From Bacteroidota bacterium (lineage in GTDB: Bacteria; Bacteroidota; Bacteroidia; NORP154), in the NCBI GenBank assembly GCA_002401055.1, contig NVRZ01000164.1, positions 1 through 7,049 of the forward strand: DNA of 7,049 nucleotides, written 5' to 3'. The notes below the pieces were generated by a model, which was given only the letters and a program-made list of their open reading frames with translations, had not been told where the DNA came from and made no database searches. A program made the translations under genes and the position numbers. Positions 1-6,800 of the stretch are shown here, one piece after another. Within the stretch, counting starts at the first letter, position 1; each line of letters begins with the position of its first letter.

Positions 1-238
1 TCTCAAGTGATTGTTCTAATTTTTCGAGAGTGAGTTCTAGAGCTGTCTCCCAATACATCATGGCTGTATCTGGTTTAGATCTATAAATCTGCTCACCCAA
101 CTTCAAGAGTGCCCAAATCTTTGACGTATCCACCTTTGATTTCAGGGCGATTACCCTTAGCGAATCAAGTTCTTCCGGAGTTTCCGCTTTGACACAGAAT
201 CCGGATAGCAATAACAGAGTTATTAATGTTAGCCTCAT
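1..238 (-). CDS. Exported TPR-like signalling protein, N-terminal fragment (3' end beyond window)
   Basis: An open frame of 79 codons reads leftward from the ATG at 236-238 and leaves the window without a stop. The first 18 residues (MRLTLITLLLLSGFCVKA) look like a Sec signal peptide, with likely signal peptidase I cleavage after VKA; there is no proper lipobox. The mature part contains LDSLRVIALKSKVDTSKIWA, then LLKLGEQIYRSKPDTAMMYW. This helical pattern, with a 'DT..' start and 'S.PDTA..Y...AL', is typical of the first tetratricopeptide repeat in Bacteroidota TPR proteins that often continue into a sensor histidine kinase, a LuxR-type regulator or a cyclase. The output domain is outside the window, so the function cannot be fixed. 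The start is secure: the upstream frame closes at a TAG (263-265) with no other ATG between. There is no Shine-Dalgarno. A -7 box lies 4 nt before the ATG. The gene diverges from the receptor gene at 314. Confidence 0.75.
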   Translation of the reverse strand, partial: MRLTLITLLLLSGFCVKAETPEELDSLRVIALKSKVDTSKIWALLKLGEQIYRSKPDTAMMYWETALELTLEKLEQSLE

Positions 239-242
239 TAAA

Positions 243-250
243 CAAATGTA
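243..250 (-). promoter_or_regulatory. Predicted Bacteroidota -7 box for the TPR-like gene
   Basis: On the minus strand this reads TACATTTG, an exact match to the TAnnTTTG consensus of the Bacteroidota primary sigma factor. A TTG (plus 272-274) lies 21 nt upstream, inside the expected spacing of roughly 17-23 nt for the -33 element, and falls in the centre of the inverted repeat at 262-285. The box ends 4 nt before the ATG at 238, so transcription would begin at or next to the start codon, giving a leaderless mRNA. The motif is short, so a chance match is possible. Confidence 0.5.
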
Positions 251-261
251 TGTATTGTGAG

Positions 262-285
262 TCTAAGTCTGCAAGCAGACTTAGA
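262..285. promoter_or_regulatory. Perfect inverted repeat in divergent intergenic region, candidate operator
   Basis: The left arm TCTAAGTCTGC (262-272) and right arm GCAGACTTAGA (275-285) are exact reverse complements separated by AA. The element lies between two divergent genes. It covers the predicted -33 TTG of the minus-strand promoter and reaches the -33 region of the plus-strand promoter. A dimeric regulator bound here could control both genes. A terminator role is unlikely because neither gene ends here. The regulator is unknown and no regulator gene is complete in this window. Confidence 0.6.
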
Positions 286-301
286 AGTTGATCTGTTACC
301 T

Positions 302-309
302 TAGTTTTG
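302..309 (+). promoter_or_regulatory. Predicted Bacteroidota -7 box for the TonB-dependent receptor gene
   Basis: This reads TAGTTTTG, an exact TAnnTTTG match ending 4 nt before the ATG at 314. The spacing mirrors that of the opposite promoter. No clean TTG lies 17-23 nt upstream; the matching interval falls in the right arm of the inverted repeat (CTTAG), so the -33 element is weak. That would suit a promoter that needs an activator, but the match could also be chance. Confidence 0.4.
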
Positions 310-313
310 CACA

Positions 314-2773
314 ATGACTCCGAGGGTTATTCTCATATTGATATTTGTTGTTCCTTATCTAGGAAACGCTATTGCACAACATGATCGTGGCAATAGAAAT
401 TTTGACAGGCAGAATATGCCTGAAGGGACAATCAAAGGGGTAATCCTTGATGAAGACTCAGGAGAACCTGTTGAATACGCCACAATTTCCGTGTTCAGAA
501 AACGGGATTCAACGTTGATGTCAGGAGCAATTACTGATGCCGACGGAGCCTTTCAAATTGAAACAAAAGCAGGTAGGCTTTTCATAAAAATTGAGTTCAT
601 ATCCTACGAGCCAAAAGTAATTGACAAAGTGATGCTGAGGCCTAGCGAACTATTGCTAGAGCTAGGAACCATTAGACTCAAGACTTCTACAAGCAGTTTA
701 GCAGAGGTGGAAATCACAGCTGAGAAAAGTCAGGTGGAGTTTGGTCTTGACAAAAAAGTATTCAACGTAAAAAAGGATCTGTCCAACATCGGAGGTACGG
801 CAACAGAAGTGTTGGAAAATATTCCTTCGGTAATTGTGGATATTGATGGAAACATTAGTTTAAGAGGAAGCCAGAACGTCAGGATATTGATAGATGGAAG
901 GCCGTCGGGACTAATGGGATTAAGTCCTTCCCAGGCGCTTGAGCAGATTCCCGCAAATACAATAGAGAGCGTTGAAATAATCACCAATCCCTCTGTACGA
1001 TACGACGCCGAGGGTATGGCAGGAATCATTAATATTATCCTGAAGAAGGACAAGAAAAAAGGTTTTAACGGAATGGTAAATGTAACGGCCGCCTATCCGC
1101 ATCGACATAATGCATCACTTAATATCAATTATGGCTTCGACAAACTCAACATTTTTGCGAACTATAGTATAAGCTACAGAGAAACTCCAGGTCATATCAA
1201 TTACAGTCGTGAAACCACCCTGAGAGATACAACGACCTACCTTGATCAGAAAGGTGAATTCATAAGGGCCAGCTTGTCGCATAACTTAGGCTTAGGAATC
1301 GATTATAACATTAGCAAAAAGACGTCAATTACAATCAGTGGGCGCTACTCACCAAGCACAAATGACGTTGGCAGGACCACGAATTATTTTAGATATGATT
1401 ATCTACACGATCAGACCAGTCATTTCTTAAGAGAAACAGTCGAGGATGAATCTTCAACTGGTATGGATATCAACCTAAACTTCCAGAATAAGTTTAATAA
1501 GAAGAAACAATTATTAACTGCCGATGTGAGATACAGCATGGGGTCAAATACAGGATATACGGACATAAGCGAAGATTATCTTCAATTTCCATCCAGGGCC
1601 TCGCTCTTACAACGAATTAACGACGAGCAGGGTCAAACTAATTTTATACTTCAAGGCGACTATTCTCATCCCTTTGGAAGTGATGGCATGCTTGAATTTG
1701 GATATAAAACCGGGATACGATCTAATGATCTCAATTATCTTGTAGAAGAATATGATGACTCGCTGGCAAGCTGGATAGACTTAACAGGTGTTAGTAATAA
1801 CTTTATTTATGACGAGGCAATTCATGCAGGATATGCAATGTTTGGGAATAAATTCAAAACATTTAGCTATCAATTAGGTGTAAGAGTTGAGCAAACCAAC
1901 GTAACCTCAAGATTAATTCGAACGAACGAATCATTCAAAAAGAACTATTTCAACTTCTTTCCAAGCATTCATTTGTCTCAGAAGCTGAAAAAAAAAAATA
2001 TGATACAGCTGAGTTATAGTCGCCGGATAAAGCGCCCCTCGTACAGAAACTTGAATCCATTTACCAGCTACTCAGATCCGCTCAATTTATGGGTTGGTAA
2101 TCCTGACCTCAATCCAGAACTAACCCACTCTCTTGAGCTCACACACATTAAGTATTGGGATAAAGCATCGTTGAGCAGCAGTATCTATTACAAGCATACC
2201 GATAGCGTCATTCAGCGTATCAGGACACTCGATACGAATGGATTTACTTCAACAAGACCTGAGAATCTCTCATATCGCGATGATTTTGGTTTTGAAATTG
2301 CAGCGTCAATGGACATTTTTAAATGGTGGAAATTAAATGGAAGCTTTAACTATTTCAGATCCATCGTGGACGGAGGAAATCTCGGACCTTCATTTGAAAG
2401 TGATAGCTACAGCTACACAGCACGCATTAACTCTCAGATGAAATTTTGGAAAAAGCTCACAGCACAGATCATGTTCAACTACCGTGGGCCGCGAATTACC
2501 GTGCAAGGAACCAGAAAGGAAATGTACTTTATGGATGTAGGACTAAAGATGGACATCTGGAACAGGAAGGGAAGTCTGGGATTAAAAATTTCAGACGTAT
2601 TCAATTCCAGAAAATTTCAAATGGAAACGATAGGTGACAATTATGTCATCAATTCAGAGTACTACAGGCAATCGCAACGTGTATACCTAAGCTTTAGTTA
2701 TAAGATCAATAATTATAGACCGAAGAAACGAAAGAGAGGTGACTATGGCTACAGCGAAGATGGCGGAATGTAA
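314..2773 (+). CDS. TonB-dependent outer-membrane receptor (CarboxypepD_reg-like / plug / OMP beta-barrel family)
   Basis: This is a complete 819-residue receptor predicted to take up a ligand across the outer membrane with TonB-ExbBD energy; the substrate cannot be told. Residues 1-21 form a signal peptide (cleavage near NAIA-Q). Residues 38-123 are a carboxypeptidase-regulatory-like beta-sandwich (GTIKGVILDEDSGEPVEYAT). Residues 145-245 are the plug, with RILIDGRPSGLMG and IESVEIITNPSVRYDAEGMA followed by GIINIILKK, hallmarks of the Bacteroidota outer-membrane beta-barrel family (OMP_b-brl_3 type) rather than of classical SusC. The rest is alternating barrel strands, including YSRRIKRPSYRNLNPF and NPDLNPELTHSLELTH. 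The last strand (VYLSFSYKI) is followed by a basic tail, PKKRKRGDYGYSEDGGM, which is usual in this family. No SusD-like partner lies next to it. The start is fixed by the signal peptide and an in-frame TAG at 302-304. There is no Shine-Dalgarno. An 11-A tract at 1988-1998 encodes KKKN and is a possible slippage site. Confidence 0.93.
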   Translation: MTPRVILILIFVVPYLGNAIAQHDRGNRNFDRQNMPEGTIKGVILDEDSGEPVEYATISVFRKRDSTLMSGAITDADGAFQIETKAGRLFIKIEFISYEPKVIDKVMLRPSELLLELGTIRLKTSTSSLAEVEITAEKSQVEFGLDKKVFNVKKDLSNIGGTATEVLENIPSVIVDIDGNISLRGSQNVRILIDGRPSGLMGLSPSQALEQIPANTIESVEIITNPSVRYDAEGMAGIINIILKKDKKKGFNGMVNVTAAYPHRHNASLNINYGFDKLNIFANYSISYRETPGHINYSRETTLRDTTTYLDQKGEFIRASLSHNLGLGIDYNISKKTSITISGRYSPSTNDVGRTTNYFRYDYLHDQTSHFLRETVEDESSTGMDINLNFQNKFNKKKQLLTADVRYSMGSNTGYTDISEDYLQFPSRASLLQRINDEQGQTNFILQGDYSHPFGSDGMLEFGYKTGIRSNDLNYLVEEYDDSLASWIDLTGVSNNFIYDEAIHAGYAMFGNKFKTFSYQLGVRVEQTNVTSRLIRTNESFKKNYFNFFPSIHLSQKLKKKNMIQLSYSRRIKRPSYRNLNPFTSYSDPLNLWVGNPDLNPELTHSLELTHIKYWDKASLSSSIYYKHTDSVIQRIRTLDTNGFTSTRPENLSYRDDFGFEIAASMDIFKWWKLNGSFNYFRSIVDGGNLGPSFESDSYSYTARINSQMKFWKKLTAQIMFNYRGPRITVQGTRKEMYFMDVGLKMDIWNRKGSLGLKISDVFNSRKFQMETIGDNYVINSEYYRQSQRVYLSFSYKINNYRPKKRKRGDYGYSEDGGM
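1988..1998 (+). repeat. Homopolymeric A11 tract inside the receptor gene
   Basis: Eleven consecutive A bases encode Lys559-Lys560-Lys561 and the first two bases of the Asn562 codon, within the barrel region. Loss of one A brings TGA directly after ATA, and gain of one A reaches TAG seven codons after the extra AAA. Either change would remove roughly the last third of the barrel. Confidence 0.9.
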
Positions 2774-2876
2774 TAGGGAGCTGGAAGTCCAAAGTAGCAA
2801 TTCAGATCCTGAAATACGAACGCTCGACGTCGGCCGCAGAAACTTCTAACGTCGGTCTCCTGACTTCCGCGCTTCA
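2774..2876. other. Convergent intergenic spacer with repeat-like GC-richer segment
   Basis: This short spacer lies between the stops of the receptor and the DUF3137 gene. It is visibly richer in GC than its flanks. It holds GGAAGTC (2783-2789) and its reverse complement GACTTCC (2862-2868) near the ends, the 8-bp palindrome CGACGTCG (2825-2832), and ACGTCGG twice (2827-2833 and 2849-2855). A small hairpin, TTCAG-ATC-CTGAA, sits at 2801-2813. No stem followed by a T-run is present, so no intrinsic terminator can be called. It resembles degenerate intergenic repeats built on GAAGTC-like units seen in some Bacteroidota, but this is from memory. Confidence 0.4.
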
Positions 2877-3857
2877 CTATTTACTTAAATCTAAATCGCT
2901 AACAATTCCAGTAGCTAGCCTCAGGTAACGACAGTTTTCATATATCGCTTCAAAATCCAACATCGACCCATAAATAGGTGGTTCAAATAAATCTTGAGTA
3001 AGGGATATCGCAACGTTTATTTTCGAACCAACAAAAGATATGTGCACATTGTGCCCTGATTTCTTTTTAAAATCTGTAATTCTATTCATCAACGAATCGG
3101 TAAGAATTGATGCTGATTCCTCTTCGTTATTGCCATAAACAACAAATTCTTTACTAAAGTCCGCATTGTCTACCTTGATAACTTTATCCCGAAAAATGTT
3201 GTGCTTTTGAACAAAATCGCCGAAAGAACCAAAGAGCTTATGGGCTGTGTCTGGCAAGATGATCGTTTCACCCTTAAACTCCTTCTGCAGGTTAGCGATA
3301 AAGAAGAGCCCGTGAAATATTGTTATGAATAACTTTCTTCCCCGATGATCCTTCATGATATAACGAGAGTGTAGTTCCGAAAACTTATAGGATGTAGAGC
3401 CGTCACTTCCTACTATATAGTCTTCTCCACGAAATCGGTGCGCTTTTACCGGAAATATCTTACTCTCATCATATTCATGCTGACTAATTAATTTGTCCTC
3501 GTTGTATGCTAAACTAGGATCAACATATTCTACAATCTTAACAATTACAGATCTTTTAAACTTCCCGCGAATATCATTAAGCCGCGTTTCAAACAATTTT
3601 TTATACACCAATACGCCCACCATGGCCCAAAATACCAGCAATAATAAAGAGATGAGAAAATCCTTATTTGAATGATCACTTAATGAAAAATTATGGAAAC
3701 CACCCAGATAATAAACTGAAGAAAACACAATTGAAAAGAAGAGAATCATAAAGGCAATAAGACCCACATAAATCTTCTTTCGCTCAACTTCTAAATCAGA
3801 TAAATGAGGAATCAACTTCTCTTCATAAAACTTTTTGAAATCCTCTAATTCTGACAT
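2877..3857 (-). CDS. DUF3137-family membrane protein
   Basis: This 326-residue protein has no known biochemical role. Two hydrophobic stretches (about residues 30-51 and 67-86) suggest an inner-membrane hairpin. A soluble C-terminal domain of about 240 residues follows, with no signal peptide. The pattern fits DUF3137: the N-terminal FYEEKLIPHLSDLEVERKKI, then RGEDYIVGSDGSTSYKFSEL near 143-162, FHGLFFIANLQKEFKGETII near 181-200, LPDTAHKLFG, and FSKEFVVYGNNEEESASIL near 234-252 followed by TDSLMNRI and a late FEPPIYG. Members of this family are often found near LemA-type genes, but none is visible here. The ATG lies 25 bp after the stop of the giant exported protein on the same strand. No terminator or clear TAnnTTTG box is seen in the gap, so co-transcription is likely but unproven. 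The sequence before the start is A-rich with no Shine-Dalgarno. A link to secretion or envelope upkeep would be a guess from position only. Confidence 0.8.
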   Translation of the reverse strand: MSELEDFKKFYEEKLIPHLSDLEVERKKIYVGLIAFMILFFSIVFSSVYYLGGFHNFSLSDHSNKDFLISLLLLVFWAMVGVLVYKKLFETRLNDIRGKFKRSVIVKIVEYVDPSLAYNEDKLISQHEYDESKIFPVKAHRFRGEDYIVGSDGSTSYKFSELHSRYIMKDHRGRKLFITIFHGLFFIANLQKEFKGETIILPDTAHKLFGSFGDFVQKHNIFRDKVIKVDNADFSKEFVVYGNNEEESASILTDSLMNRITDFKKKSGHNVHISFVGSKINVAISLTQDLFEPPIYGSMLDFEAIYENCRYLRLATGIVSDLDLSK

Positions 3858-3882
3858 TTATTAGATTTTTATTGAATAAGTA

Positions 3883-6800
3883 TTATTGAACAAGAACCCT
3901 CTTTATTACGCTAAAATCATTCGCCCACACTCGAACAAAATAAATACCGGGCTCGGATTTCAAGAAAATATCAAGTGACAAAATGCCTTTACTCGTGTTG
4001 CTCATGCTGTAGAATATTTTCCTGCCTAGCAAATCCGTAACTGAAACTTCAAATTCATCCGTTCCAGGAATATAGGCAAAGACTTTAAATGATCCGTTAT
4101 TCGGATTAGGATACAACTCAACAGTTACTGCAGCCTCGGCTTCTTTAATGCTTGTTATCACAACTGCGGTTGAAGTGCTTGTGCATCCGTTCGCGTCAGT
4201 TACCGTTACACTAAACGTACCTCCACACAGATTTATGGCCATGTAATTTGACTGCGCTGCAGGATCATCCCACGTAAAACTATAAGGCATTGTACCCCCA
4301 CTTGTGTTTACAAAGGCACTTCCATCACAGCCCATTTGTTCATCATTCGCAAAGGCGCTGGAAGCAAGCACGTCTGGTTCAGTTATAGAATACATATCGA
4401 ACACTACACAACCCAGATTATCCGTTACCGTCACATTATAATCATTCGGGCACAATCCAGAAGCCGCTGCGCTAGATTGGGCTTGTGTGTCACTCCATAA
4501 ATAAGTGTAAGTACCCGAACCGCCTGTCACTGAAATTGTAATTTCTCCATCACATGCTCCAAAGCATCCAACGTTTAAAGACGACGTCAAAGTAATTGAT
4601 GGTGCGCCGGTATTCTCGATAATCACGTTATCCACATAGCTACAACCACCGGAGTTGGTAACTGTAACATAATAGATTCCTGCGGAGACATTGCTAATAC
4701 TATTCAAATTGGAGCCATTTGACCAACTATAGGTATAGTTGGCGGATAAATTGCTTACAGTAACACTTGCTGCGCCATCTGAATTTCCACAACTGGCATT
4801 GGTTGTAGATATGGTGTATAATGGATCGGCTATTGTAAAACTCTGAGCAATTTGACAGCCGAAGTCCGGCTCAAAATTAACCAGTAGAGTATTTGAACCA
4901 TCACCTTTGTACAAACGAGCAAAACCGGTACCATCGCCGTTAGCCCACCAAGATAAACCATCACAATCATTATCGTTGACAATAAACCTATAACATCCTG
5001 GACTAAAGTTAAAAGTGTCTGCGTACATTGTATTTGCAAGCATTGCACCTGATTGATATACTGTATTACCTTTATCATCTTGCACCAACCAGGAAGATTC
5101 ACTGGGTACATTATTGGTTCTAAAAAGCAGGTAGATAGAACTAGCATAGCTTGCCGGTACATCAAAAGTGCTTTTAAAATAATTGTTAGGTGTGTACTCA
5201 TCCATTCCACCATTGGGATTTTTAACCATAACCTCGAAAATATTACTCTCAGCATTCCCATTGATGAACCAACAATCATCGCTTGCTGTCAAGGTTACTG
5301 TTTCAATTTCTAGAAATTTCAAATTTCCTGTCCATTGATAAGTATGTATAACCCCTCCCTTTACACCAAAATCAATATCTAAACTTGTTAGCGGAGTGGA
5401 GCCGGTATTTTTAATTACAATTTTAGGATTGTCGCAAATAGGATTAAACCTATTTTGTATTTCCCAATTATTTGGAGAGATTATTTCCTCTACTGTAGCA
5501 TCAAGTGTAAAGTTAGGCGGACCATAACTCACCAGATGTGCCCTCAGAATGTATTCTCCATAGGGATCAGATTGTGAATCATAGTCTATGTCCACCACAG
5601 AACCAGGATTTACGTAATCCGTAAGCTCAACATTTTGCTCTTCAACTTTCATCCCGGGACACCACCCAGCTCGGTCATACACCCATGTACCGCCTTGCGG
5701 ATACAGCGGATTCATTCCACATTGTTGCATAATCTCCCAGCTATAGATCATTGTCGCATCAACATCAACGCTTTGGATTTTATAACAGAATTCAGCACAA
5801 TTCGTCGGATTATCAAACCGATGTCCAGAAGTTCTCGTCTTCAGCTTATACATACTCGCTGTCGGATCCAACTGTACTGACCAGTCCGCAACCAATGAAT
5901 CAATTGTGCTTAGCTGATAGGTACCTTTCCATAAATTCTCCACTTTAATTACCTCTCTCGGTGGCACACCTTCAATCATTAGGAATTTTAAATCGAGCAT
6001 TTCCTGCCAATTTCCGGCAGTTAATCTCACAGAATCATGAAGAAGCGTTCTGTAATCAGATACATCATAAATCCAAAGCCACCCACTTCCTAAACTCAGT
6101 CCATTGCCATAAGGAGTTATGAATCTGCCAATCTCATATCGCTCAATTTCCTCAAAAACATCATAGTATTCAAACTGATCTAAGTAAGTCGTCACATCCG
6201 GAGAAACAACAGAAGAATCTGTTGCATTTCCATTGGAATCGTACACGTAATTATTATAATAAGAATGCCAAACGTACTGAGTATCGGTTGCTACCGTTGG
6301 GTCAGGTCCGTCACCGTAAGTAACCAAAGCAACGGGATCTTGCATTGCCGAATCCTCCATGAGCGTTGAATCTACACTCGACACATAAATACCCTGTTCA
6401 AAAATCACATTAGGACGCTCACTTACACTTTGATAATTTCTCATCAAATTCGTTCCATCCCCATTCTTCCAACCAGGTGCGCCAAATAACGCTCCAGTAT
6501 TTCCACTTCCAGATGCGTCAGAAGCGCTCAACCCCGTGCCCTCATTGAACTTGTAATAAGCGAGTAAGTTTGAATAATTTGGATGTGATGGATCAATATC
6601 CTTGTACATCCAATCGGCGATAACTGTTTGGTCCAAATAGGCATTCCAGACTCTAAATTCGTCAATGTAGCCATCATAACTGTTGGTTCCAGTTGCATTG
6701 GAGCCAATTTTGAAAAGGGTAATACCCACCATATCCCTCGTCTTCGCTGAACCAATATTCCACAAGATTCCATTCAAGTAAATTCTCATTTGCCCTGCTG

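Noticed and set aside
730..1108. Two minus-strand open frames inside the receptor gene
   Set aside because: They lie antisense to the strongly conserved plug domain, have no recognisable domains, and are explained as shadow frames.
314..2773. SusC-type nutrient receptor of a polysaccharide utilisation locus
   Set aside because: The length (819 aa), the IDGRPSG/AEGMAGIINI plug and the basic tail fit the shorter OMP beta-barrel family; no SusD or glycoside hydrolase gene is adjacent.
2801..2813. Hairpin TTCAG-ATC-CTGAA as a terminator for the receptor gene
   Set aside because: The stem is only 5 bp, AT-rich, and has no T-run on either strand.
3869..3890. 8-bp direct repeat TTATTGAA at 3869-3876 and 3883-3890, around the giant gene's stop codon
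   Set aside because: It is short and AT-rich, sits in an A/T-biased gap, and is likely chance; there is no mobile element at its edges.
4830..5313. Open frames of 149 aa (minus, other frame) and 86 aa (plus) within the giant gene
   Set aside because: They overlap a clearly coding region in the frame that carries conserved exported-protein domains, and their translations show no family pattern.
5635..5948. Plus-strand open frames opposite the PNGase F-like region
   Set aside because: The minus strand here encodes the CAEFC and DRAGWCPGM motifs; the plus-strand translations are low-information shadows.
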